Shown: positions 42,199-52,818 of the stretch, piece after piece | How the letters are laid out: each line of letters starts with the position of its first letter | Numbering within the stretch: the first letter of the stretch is position 1 | NCBI GenBank assembly: GCA_001599595.1 | Contig: BCHH01000001.1 | Location: 664,305 to 728,304, forward strand | Direction: 5' to 3' | Length of the DNA: 64,000 bases | DNA from: Beverwykella pulmonaria | Lineage: Eukaryota > Ascomycota > Dothideomycetes > Pleosporales > Melanommataceae | Program-made: the position numbers and the translations under genes | The notes under the pieces: model-generated | Seen by the model: only the letters and a program-made list of their open reading frames with translations | Told to the model about the DNA's origin: nothing | Databases searched by the model: none

Positions 42199-43540
42199 AT
42201 GAGCGTCTGCCGATCCACACGATGCCTCTTCCTTAGAACGCCCTCGACCGCACTCCCCAAACCCACACCCACACCGTCGACCCGCACCTTCACCACAACG
42301 GCACCGCGCCCCGCGCGCCGCCGGCGTCCCCACTACCCCAGCATCAAAGCCTCAGACCTACAGCTCTTGAACGTAGCCGCCGAAACGACATTCCCCAAAT
42401 ACAACACCTCCGAAACGTCCCTCGCAGCAAAGAAATACACGCCCGCGCAAATCGCCGCCATCAAAGCCGCCGAAACTGTCATTGACCCACGAGATCTGTA
42501 CACGCAAGGCCAGGAGCGCACGGATCCGTGGCTACTGCCTTACAAAGATGATTTGAGGGGCGTGGACCCGGTCAAGGACCATGCAACGAAGCTTTCATCC
42601 GAGCATGTAAAAGGGAGGAAGGAGTTCCGCAAAACAAACCAAGTCGAGCGCGACGAAGCCATCTCTAGAATTGCGACCGAAAACCTGGCAAAACTGTACC
42701 CAAACGGTATCCCCGAAGGCGAGATGAGCAAAAAGGACCAAGAACACTTCGAAGAAGCAATGGAGGCGGCCATGACACAAGCCGCGTTGGATCCACGCGC
42801 AAGCTTCTGGTCTAAAGATCCAAAAGTCGTAGAAACGCTCGCGGACCCACGGCATTCAGTCATCTTACCTGATCTACCGAGGATAGAGAATAGAATGGCA
42901 CGCATGACGCGCCGCCTCTCGACAGAAGAAGAAGAAGACCCCCGCCAGAAACGTCTCCTCCTCTACCTCAACTGGGAGAAGAAGGATCTCCGCAATATAA
43001 AAGTGAAGACGCTAGTCGTGCACGGCGTGACGAATCAAACACGCATGGGCAAGATCCGCTCGCTATACTACCTCACCATTGCCGGCAACGGGGATGGACT
43101 ATTAGGTGTTGGTGAGGGAAAATCCGTAGAGCCTGACGAAGGACGCAAGCAGAGCGTCATGGCGGCGATCAGGAACATGCGGCCGGTGCCGAGATACGAG
43201 AACCGGACGACCTTTGGGGACTTGGAGAAGAAGATCGGGGCGACCAAGGTTAGACTTTATGCGAGACCGCCTGGTAAGTCTCTATATTCACTTCCTACGA
43301 GAAGATCTAACGTGTATAGGTTTCGGTCTCCGTGTCCAACATCTCATATTCGAACTGGCGCGCGCTGCCGGCCTTCAGGATCTATCTGCCCGCACACCCC
43401 GGTCCCGGAACAAGATGAACGTCATCAAAGCTACATGGGAAGCTCTCTGCAACCAGAAACTCCCAGACGAGATTGCGAGAGCGAGAGGGAAGAAGTTGGT
43501 TGATGTGAGGAAGGTTTACTATGGTGGAAGTGTACATTAG
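42199..43540 (+). CDS. MRPS5: Mitochondrial small ribosomal subunit protein uS5m
   Basis: Exons 42199-43273 and 43320-43540 give 431 residues. The N-terminus is a mitochondrial presequence ([20 protein letters not shown], then an Arg-rich run). A long fungal extension (about 50-255) precedes the S5 double-stranded RNA-binding domain at about 264-310: [20 protein letters not shown], then [20 protein letters not shown], where [11 protein letters not shown] is the family signature. The C-terminal S5 fold continues after the splice ([20 protein letters not shown], then [19 protein letters not shown]). The ATG was chosen as the first in frame with the presequence; a TTG-led extension upstream is not credible. 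Confidence 0.94.
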
Positions 43541-43825
43541 AGAGCGGCCGCGGCTTATAGAAGTTCAGGGCGGAGAAGCCTAGAATGAGGACTTGTACTG
43601 TACAAATATCTGCATTAGGGGGCTTGCGGCATTGTACATCTATAGTATACCTGACTGTCTCTTGTAGACCATCGCAACACCTACCACACCTCACGTTCTG
43701 GCTTGTGTCCGCCAGCCGTGCATCTATCCTGGGGTATCATATCATATCATCAAGTCCTGTCCATTCATCCTCATATTATCCTCATCCTCTTACCCATCCC
43801 CCGCAACTCCACCTTCAAATCACCG
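43541..43825. other. Convergent intergenic region, uS5m and Dad3 3' ends
   Basis: Short 3' region, C/T-rich on the plus strand, with an ATATC microrepeat near 43735. No gene. Confidence 0.5.
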
Positions 43826-44259
43826 TCAAACATCCCCCCTCTCACTCCCACCACCACTTTCCCCCTCCCCCTCCCCCTCCTCCTCATCCTGATCCCTAAT
43901 CTGCTGATTCAGCACAATAGAATAAACACTCGCCTTGAGCAGCGTAAAAACCAAACTCGTCTTCCTCTCCAACCCCCTCAGCGCATCTAAGATCTCCGGA
44001 GAAGGGTTCGTTGTTAACTCTGCCAGTATGTTTGACATCTACGCATATTAACTCTTATACGATAAAATAGGGAGGGACGCAGAGTAGAGGCAAGTGAAAG
44101 AGATAAGAGAAAAGGAAGACGTACGTTGTTCATATTATTTAGCAACCTTGCGTACTCGTCCAGCACTTCTTGTTCGAGCGGGGAGAGCATGTCTCCAGAT
44201 GGTGGGGCGGTGGGAGGTGATGTAGAGAGGTGGTGTGTATCTGGTGTTTCGGTCGCCAT
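43826..44259 (-). CDS. DAD3: DASH complex subunit Dad3
   Basis: Minus-strand exons 44259-44125 and 44038-43826 give 115 residues. Dad3 is a small helical subunit of the DASH/Dam1 ring that couples kinetochores to microtubules, a fungal complex. The core matches the family: LSPLEQEVLDEYARLLNNMN, then SNILAELTTNPSPEILDALR, then LERKTSLVFTLLKASVYSIV. The C-terminal tail is acidic and low-complexity (RDQDEEEGEGEGESGGG). The intron splits Asn-Asn from Met-Ser; the join is phase 0. Confidence 0.95.
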
Positions 44260-45145
44260 GGTGGTTGTGCGGCTTCAGGTTGAATTCTAGTTGCTCTTAG
44301 GGCTGGATAGGACGTGCTTTTGGCTCGTAGATGTAGGTGGTGGGTGGATGGTGACACGCCGTGGATTGTTTTACGTTGCGGGGAGGAGAGGACGTAGGTT
44401 TGTCGAGGCGGATTTGCGAGAGGAGGATTTTTTTGTTCGATTGTAGGGGATATGGCTGGGATTTCTGGTGGTAGAAGTTGCGGGCGTTGAGTCTCAATGG
44501 TGGTTGTGGTGTTTGGGACCGAACAAAGTTGAAAGTAATTAACATCCGCGGGGAAGACGCGACGGAGTCTGTGCACTTCATAATTATATCTTGGCATGCC
44601 CTTCCAATCAGGGTCACGACTCATCAGGCTATTGGATCCTCTTGAGTTCCGTTTCGCAGATATGGTAGAATCACAAAGGCTTGTTCATGAACTGTCTCAT
44701 ATTCAAATACTCGGATCTCTTCTTCCAACGCTCCACACTTTTAACCTCCAGAATAGCACAGAACGGCAAGACAAAAGCACACAGCCTAAGCAGCGGCCTC
44801 CCTCGGGCTCCTCACCCTTCAAGAAGATCCTCGCAAAGAGGCGACATGGAACGCTCGAGCAGATTACAATCAGTCCAACGATCATAGACGAGAAACACTG
44901 AGAAACGGCATCCCAAGAAGAAGGGGAAAGTAGAAATGAAAAGTATGATGCCTTGAGACCCAACCACGCAGATGCCGTAATACAAATGGTACTGAGACTG
45001 GAACACCGTCGTCTATCGATTAAAGGAGTGAAAACAAGAGAACACGCCAACGCCTCCTGCCGAGGGAAGAAATGCATTAGAAGTCGCTCTTTTGGCAATG
45101 AAGCTAACGAACCCTGCAAAAGGAAAGTGTTAAGTCCAATTTTTC
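44260..45145. other. Intergenic: Dad3 upstream and kinase 3' region
   Basis: Contains the Dad3 promoter (left) and the kinase 3' untranslated region (right). The open frames here show no protein-like pattern. Confidence 0.5.
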
Positions 45146-47285
45146 TTATCGATGAGAGGCGTGAATGGTTTGTGGTTCGTTTTGATCGTCTCCGTCGTGA
45201 TGAAGTGTTACACTATTGAATTCCTCGAAGGGATCGACAAGTTCTCCCATGGGTGTGGCAAGACCGGAATCTAATGGCACACCCTTGGTCTTTGCGGCGC
45301 TGATGTCCACACTCTGGCTTTCCTTCACATTTCGGAAGTTCGGCGTTTCGACACCGCGACCCTGATGAGGGATCATCGGGGGTTTCGTATGGCGCAGTAA
45401 AGCCCATTGCGTTGTACGGAAGAAAGGATGCGCCTTTACGTCTGAGGCTCCTGCCCGAGACCCAAGACGGCGGAGCTCGTCCTTGATCAGGAGTTTACGG
45501 ACGAGTGACTTACAAAGGCTTACAGCAAGTCAGCTTGGCTCGGCAAATTCTTCAGGTTTCCACTTACTTGGACACGGATGGGGATCCTGAACCATCAGGG
45601 AAAGGTACGTCATCGCGGAGGATGTTGGCGAAGGTGGCATTTCGGTTCTTACCCTTGAATGGAGTCGTGCCGTAGAGCATCTCATACACCAAGATACCGA
45701 GAGTCCACCAGTCAACTGCGCTGGTGTGCCCACAGCCCTTGATAACTTCTGGCGCAATGTACTCTTCCGTCCCCACGAATGAGTTCGTCCTGAAGTTCGC
45801 TATGCACGACTTGGTATCGATCGTCGGAAGGTTACTTGACGATGCGCCATTTCGGCCGACGATCATGGTTGGCCGACCTCCGGGGTCAGACTGCTTTGAT
45901 AAATCGAAGTCTGACAACATAATGTGGCCGGATTGATGAAGCAGGATGTCTAGCAAAATTAGGCATTGGACATTCACAACAATGATAAATAACATACTTT
46001 CTGGCTTCAGGTCCCTGTAAATGAACCCCATAAGATGCAGATACTCCAATGCAGCCGTCACTTCGGCTGCATAGAACCTCGCCGCGTCCTCATCCACACA
46101 CTTGTTGGGTCGGGTTTGTAGTGCTGGAATGAATCAGTATAAGTGAAATGGGAGCGATTCTACGTCCTCCTACCTCGGAAGAACTCTCCACCGCTGCAAT
46201 ATTCCATGCAGAGGTATAGGTGGTCCTCGGACTGGAACGAGTGATATAAGGTTACAATGAACGGGTGATTGCTGGTAGCCAGGATCTCTTGCTCGGCCAA
46301 AGCACGCTTGATCTTGTTTCGTTTGATCATCTCCTTCTTGCTCAAGACTAACAATCATTAGTATATCCTCTGGACTATGTTTCTTGGAGAACATACCCTT
46401 CATGGCATATAACCGACTCGACTTCTTCTCCCGAACCAAATATACCTTGCCCACATCGCCCTTGCCGATCAGCTTGATCTTGTCAAAACTACCAGGACCC
46501 ACTTCGACGTTTCGAACTTTGATAGAATTGGAACTATACGTCCTTCGAAAAGCGACTGCATTGCGAATCTGGCCAGGCGAAGGGATTCCTTTCAAGGGGT
46601 CCACAGGAACTAGATGGTCTGATGAGGGGGTGAGAGTTTCCACCATACTCAAGGTTGAAGAGTTACCATGCTGCACCAAGGGCTCCTTGCCGAGCTCGGC
46701 GGTCTGCGGTCTCTCAGTCGACTTGCTTGACGAAAAGAGGCCTTGTGCATTGGGAGCGGACGCTACCCTTCGCAATTTCCGTGCCAGCTCCTCCTTCCCA
46801 GCTGTTGTAGCTTGGTCGTTTGCTCCGCTCACGGCATCGATTTTGGTAATTGGTATCGAAGGGGTGTCGGGCGGCGAGGGAGGCACGCTGCCTTCGTTGT
46901 GATGGCGCAGGGCTGGGGGACCCTGGTGGATGAAATACGGGTTGGCGTGGGCAGTGGGAGACACGCCATCATCGAGCGGATTGCCCTCGCTGGCTACGGT
47001 CTGGGAGCGATTGCGGGAGATGTGGGGAAGGAAGCGTGACTGGCGGAAGCTGGACTTGGAGTCGTTCTTCGGGGTCGAGGTGGCGTTACCGTCGTCGGAA
47101 TGCTTGCGGTCTTTGTTCTCGTTGCTCCCCAGGCTGTTTATGCGGAAGAAGTTCTTGATTTTCTGGGACACTTGGCTGTTGGAGCCGTTGACAGCCTTGT
47201 TGGACGACAGCGGCAAGCCAGAAAATGTCCTCTTTTCGGTCCCCATCGGGGAGTGGCTGCTCGACGAGCTGAACAGTTGGGTCAT
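45146..47285 (-). CDS. nrc-2: AGC kinase of the nrc-2/Fpk1 flippase-kinase group
   Basis: Minus-strand exons 47285-46397, 46347-46174, 46123-45998, 45949-45568 and 45518-45146 give 647 residues. Fpk1-type kinases phosphorylate plasma-membrane lipid flippases; Neurospora nrc-2 represses conidiation. Residues 1-260 are disordered. The kinase domain starts near 266: [12 protein letters not shown], then YAMK with the ATP lysine, then [20 protein letters not shown], then YRDLKPENILL (catalytic loop), then [10 protein letters not shown] (410-412 DFD), then [16 protein letters not shown], then [21 protein letters not shown] instead of DFG is the mark of this AGC group, shared with plant AGCVIII kinases. 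A long insert lies between DFD and GTEEY, also usual for the group. The C-tail has [18 protein letters not shown]. The start is the first true ATG (47285). Confidence 0.94.
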
Positions 47286-48886
47286 GTAGACGACCACGGA
47301 AAATGTGCGAGACGGAGTTACGGGCGTAGAACTACGCTCTCACGCAGTGAAGGGAGAGGCGAAGTCGGATGGAGTGCGGTGCGTGTAGCTGAGGTCAGTG
47401 TGCCATGGCCGCGCTGCCGGTGATGTCTTGTGTGTCCAGGGTGGTTCCTCGACTGTGGCTGAAGCGGGGCGGGCAGACGAGGAGTGGTTTGGCTCGGTGG
47501 TGTGAAAGAATGTCAGACGGGCCACGGTGCGGCGGGATGTGGTGAGGCCCGGAGAATCGAGAGGAATGCCGGATGCAGTGTATTACTGCTCGCAGGAGAT
47601 GGCCGTGGAGAGAAGAGGAGGAGCAGCGGAGCAAAGCAATCGTGCAGGCGTCGAAAGCGCAGCAGCGAACAGCGAATCAGGGAGAGTGGGGAGGGAGCTA
47701 GAACCCTGCCGGCAACAATGGCGCGTCGACGGGGCGGGCGAGGCGAAAAGTATCTCTCCTTTGCTGCACACGCAAGATGGGTCTGGAGCATTCACTATGT
47801 ATAGGCCGAGACGTCTCCGGCCGCAATCCACTGGATTGACAAGCACGATGTCGCTGAGCATCGTGCTCGCCCGGCTGCGCCGCTTGTCCAACCCGTGTTC
47901 CACTGCGCCATCGAATGTCTTTCCCCCACGATGGATTTCTCAGCACGACAAAAGCCGCATCATCGCCGTTCCGCTGCCACCTCCTATTCCCGACATCGTG
48001 CTCTGCTACGCTATTCAAAATGCCCAAATAATTTGTGCACTATTCCTGCTAGCAAATGTCCTCGCTCTGCACTAAATACTGCTGGCCACCGTCGTGCATG
48101 CATGAATCACAAAGTTCTCTCTCAGACTATCAATTCACCGAGCATATCCGCTAGCCCGTTCGGGCATACTCTGCCGAAAGCCAATTCACACCATGAGCAG
48201 AGCCTCTGGATTCGCAATTCATTTCTATCCTACTATGCAAACACCTTATTATATAATTGCTATCGGCCAAGAGCACGAATCTGGAGGAGAAGAGAGACAT
48301 GAGTGAAGTAACCCTTGACAGCCTGGCTCTGTGCCTCCCTCCTCATTCGCCAGCAGGCTGATGCTCGAGAATATGCTGAATAGTAGGCAGGTCAAGAAGC
48401 CAATCGCATGGGAGATGTCGAACAAGTGTAGCCACCATGTCACCCAATCTGTTCTCTGCTCTTCATATCCACATGTCCCATATGTCGGTCCCGGTAGAAA
48501 TGCTGTACAAGACAAGTACAAAAGAACAACTCTTAAGATTAAGGAGCCTGTCAGAGGCCGTAGAAAAGCTTGTCAAGTCCGTCCTGGTACTCATACAAGA
48601 GTATCTTACGCCGCATCGATGCGCGAGAAATTCGGTTATTAAAGTTGAACAAAAAAGAAACCATAGGAAAAGGAGGCCAAAAAGTGTGGAGAGGTGCATG
48701 TGCAAACCGAAGCCGCGTTTTTAACACCTAATTCCACTGATAAAATAGTGTATGCGGTCGGAGAACGCGAGGCTAATCCAGCCCTTATCCATCTAAAACT
48801 TGGAAACCCAAAGGTTGAATTGCCCCAGTTGTTGTGTTGTACCATGAGAGAACGTGAAAAATTGAGAACACGGGGGCCCAACGCCC
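47286..48886. other. Intergenic: kinase promoter and downstream region of next gene
   Basis: About 1.6 kb without a supported gene. The first 600 bases are GC-rich and are the likely kinase leader and promoter. The right end is the 3' region of the next minus-strand gene. Confidence 0.5.
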
Positions 48887-48982
48887 CTAATTCGCTGATC
48901 CGTCATTCGTTTTGCGTGGGTTATCTTGAACGTAGTGGTTGATATCCCTCACCTCGTCCGTCTTGATCTTTTGGGAGCGTGT

Positions 48983-51930
48983 TCACCACTTCTTCGAGTG
49001 CTCTCTCTTCTCCCCCGGAGACACGTTACGAAGATCGTCCTTCCTGCTACCCCTGAGCTTGTTCGTCATTTGCTCCAGCCTCGCCTTCGCTGGCGAGTGC
49101 TCCCCAGTCTGCTTGCGCGATTCAAATGTGTTCACAGGCGAAGACACAACCGGCTCTTTGTCCATTCCAGATCCCACTTTGGGCGGAGAATACATCGCCT
49201 TCTGGTCGCTTTTGTTGGAAGATGGTGGTTTGAAATAAGCTGCGTCCGTGGCGACAAACTCGGCTGTGGGCTGTTGGTGTTGCTGAGGTTGCACGGGCAG
49301 GATATTGAGGTGCGTGTTTAGTACAACTCCCGCTAGGTCGTCCATGGTGCCGTGTAAATCTGAAAGTCGCTGATTTGTGGTAGGTCGAGAGATAGATTCA
49401 GAACCGAACGCTCCAGGCGCGTATTCCTTAGGAATTGGGCAGTTGTATTGCATGGAAATGCTAGTACCGTAGATACGGTTGCTGAACTGATTCCCGGAAA
49501 ACTGGAGAGGAAATGCCATACTGGACAAAGACGAATCCGCTCGAGGAAGGATACCCGTGTCCTGATTCTTCTTGTCAACTTCGTTCGCAGCAAGGCGTTT
49601 GTGTTCGAGGCCAATCTTATCTGATATCTCAGCAGAGCCTAGATACATGGCTGAGGAAGGGTTTTGCGGTCGCAGTTCCCGGGCAGTCTCATTACAGAGT
49701 GTGTACGAGATTGGTGGTTCTGAACCACTTCCTTGTGGGCCATACGCAGCATCTCGACGAGGACCAGAGAGAATCGCGTTCGCCTTTGCAACGCGAATGT
49801 CCTCTTGTGCTGCGTTTTCCGAATCACCGCGATGGAAGTTTATGCTCACTGCGGAGTCATGTCGAGTAGGATCAGATAAGAGACCTCGAAGAGATGCATT
49901 CTTGACTGCAGTGTCTACGGAAAGGAAGTTGCGAGTCGATTGGTTGCTAATGCAGCTTCTCCTGTTATCCTCCATCCATTGTAGCATACCTTGAACGAAT
50001 CCCTGGAGAACTTCAGGGCTGTCGGGAAGTCCAACGTGGTCATATCCCGCCTGGTAACCTTCCTGATATGTAGAAGGCACGTGGTTGTCCGGATTTAAGG
50101 CAATGAACCAGTTGTCGTTGGAGCCAGTCTGCTGATTAGAGCTCTGCAGTATGCTTGTGTCGGGACCTAAAAAGGCAGACTGTAGGGTTTCATTGGCATT
50201 CAATGAAGGCCGCTCCCGACGCTTGGAAGGGCTCAGATTTGGCATGGCAGGGCCCATGGATACATTGGATGGCCGATTTGCCAGAGTCTCGGACCATGAG
50301 GGCATAACAGCAGCACTTGATCGGTTGGAGCTTGAGTTCCATGGATTAGCAGGCCAAGGCTTCTCTGGAGTAGCTGGCGTAGCAGTATTTTCGGGATTGG
50401 CTTTTTTAGGATGCGGTGACATTCTAGTAGTTGAGTGTTCGTGGGTATTTGTTGGGGGAACCAATTCCTTCGTAGTATCCACCTTTGTGACTGGCTCATA
50501 TGTTTGGTTCTTCGGATCCAGGGCTAGAGTAACCTGCTTCTTGGGTTCAATCGGCGGGGGCTTGATTTCGATGGCATGCGAGCGTCGGCTTGCTGAGCTA
50601 GGTGACTGGGGCTCAGCAATTTGATTCTCACTCGGTATCAGAGGCCGGCCAGCACGATCGACCTGAAGGGGCCCGGCAGCATGGTATCCGGGAAAGGGCG
50701 GTTGGTACACCATGAGGGATGGGAATGGATTCTGTGCAAGCATTGGGTATATAACTTGTGAAATTGGCTGAACCTGAGGGATCGGCTGTGGGATCGGCTG
50801 CTGAAGTTGTGGAATGACCGGGTTCAGTGTAGCTGGGACCGTTGCAGGGTCAATAGAGCCTGTAAAGGTATCTTTTACAGTCTCCGCTTCAGCAGCACTG
50901 ATCTGTTTACGCAGGATGTCGAGCTCAACGATGAGACTCCTCTTCTTCTCAATCGTCCCTGCGCGCCAGGCTTCACTCTGGTGATAGGCTTGCAATACCT
51001 CAGTTTGCTCCACCGTGCGGAGTTCCTGCTTCTTGAAGGTCTGTTGCTGCCTGAGGACTTGGAGATCGAGACCTATGAGCGGCGTTTGTGTGCAGGAGAG
51101 TTGCGGTTCAAGAGCAACACCGGAGTATCTGTCTTGGAGAGGTATCACTGGCCCGGTTACTGGTTTAGCAGTTTTGATGATCGGAGGAACAGGAGACGGC
51201 ATGGCAGAGCCTGCGTTGTATGCAGGAAGTGCGTACATCCGGCCGCCGGCCCAAATAATAGGCTGGTTACCGTAGACCTGAACGCAAGGCGCATTATCGA
51301 CGTCGGGTTGCGCTTGCGCGAACATTGTGTTGCCAGAAGTGACGCTTCGCAGAGCTGGTGGCTTGAAACTGTTGTTGTCGAATCGTGCACTGATCAAAGG
51401 AGGTAGATCGCTAGGGACAACTCGACCGCCTGCAGTAACTCTCATGCCCAGTGGGCTGCCGTGTTCTTTATGAAGTCTCTCGGACTTACCACGCTTGGCA
51501 GACGGAGACGGAGACGGTTTCTTGCTGGGTGCTACGGGCACAATCGTGGGTGTCGATGGTGGCTGGAAGAGCTTCTCTGAGGATGTTCCGATCAGATTCG
51601 CCGATACAGAAGGCTGCAAGACGTGCTCTGCGTGGGAAAGCGTGTTAGCGTTCTACTTAAGCAGACGTATGGACGAGGATAGGTGGCAAGTGAGGAGTAG
51701 TGGGAAGGAGTGGAGAAGAGGGCAGCAATACGACGAAGGTTATTTGTTTACAAAACAAATCGTGAAGTGGCGTGGGAGTTGAGGCGAAGTGGGTGATACG
51801 GTGATGGTGAGCAGCATTATCACCAACCTCTGATAACATCCTCATCTGAAAACCGGTCGATTGACACGGCAGATACCGAGATGGAGTCCCTCAGTGCGAG
51901 CAGCTCTTCCACTTTGTATGTCAAAGGCAT
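48983..51930 (-). CDS. Unnamed fungal protein with eIF4E-binding-like N-terminus
   Basis: Minus-strand exons 51930-51828 and 51627-48983 give 915 residues to the first stop; the intron is 199 nt. The start was found by joining the long frame to a short exon that encodes MPLTYKVEELLALRDS. That exon contains YKVEELL, which fits the eIF4E-binding consensus Tyr-x4-Leu-hydrophobic. Most of the rest is disordered, rich in Pro, Ser, Gln and Asn. A short coiled coil (about 210-280; ELRTVEQTEVLQAYHQSEAW, KKRSLIVELDILRKQIS) and a small Trp/Tyr-rich patch (NDNWFIALNPDN, then YQEGYQAGYDHVGLPDSPEV) stand out. The C-terminus is basic (ARLEQMTNKLRGSRKDD, then EKREHSKKW). After the TGA the frame stays open for 31 codons to TAG at 48887-48889. 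Function is not known to me; a translation-repressor role is inference. Confidence 0.75.
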
Positions 51931-52818
51931 GGCGCACCACCCTTCAGCCTAGTGGGTTGCGAAGCGTGACCGACCTGCTTTCGGTATCGACTGGAGGTGT
52001 CCGATGAACGAGTGAACAAGAAAAGCAACGAGATGTGAGACGGGTGTGATTCAAATAGCCTAAAATTGTTAGCATACTCTCCTATAAGCAAGCTTGTAGA
52101 AGAGAGGCATTCGGTGCTGAGTCTGATAAGGTAAGCCAGCGACGTACCCTAAAGCAGTTGGTAATGTGAAAAGTGAACAGCTGGTGGCCAGGTATCCAAG
52201 AGCTGTAATTTAGCAATGACGAAAGAAGGCGGGTGGAACGAGAAGATGGAAGACAAATGAGTGTAGAGAGAAGAAGGTTGAATGACACGACTAGATGGAA
52301 GGACATAGGGTGCATCCTAGTGCGCTTTCCTTGAGAAGAAGTCGTTTAGATACTGGAAGGAGAAAGACTGAGGTTGCCGGTGAGGTAGAGAAGGAGAGAT
52401 GAATATCATGAGGGCCAGGACAGAAGGTTCACTGCTGAGTGCCACTAGCTAGGGTAGATCCGGGAATGGAAGGAGCGACAGAGTGATGATGATGACGACG
52501 ACTGACTTGACAGCCTTGACGAAAAGACGGGGATGAGAACGAAATTCAGTACTGTGTGACTCTGATAGTACCTATCTATTACCGACTGGATTGAACATTT
52601 GTTACCTTTCTGGCGCTATGCTATGATTTGTAGCGCAAAAGACAAACATAACTTCTACAGCCCTAATTAACTCTCTACCAAAGATGAGGCGGAAGAGTGC
52701 CGCATATATCTGCATGAAGATCCCCCAACGTAATAGTCTCCGAATGCCTCATATCAGATCCCGGAACGCCCTCGCTATACATGCACCACATATCCCTCTG
52801 GAATCTATCCGCAACCCC
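51931..52818. other. Intergenic: upstream of unnamed gene and MRE11 3' region
   Basis: No gene is supported. Left part is promoter of the minus-strand gene ending at 51930; right part is MRE11 3' sequence. Confidence 0.5.

Noticed and set aside
44596..44901. 101-codon plus-strand frame between Dad3 and the kinase
   Set aside because: No family pattern, no splice partner, and it overlaps the presumed promoter and 3' regions.
50151..51406. Plus-strand frames opposite the unnamed 915-residue gene
   Set aside because: They lack protein-like patterns; the minus-strand frame is long and continuous.
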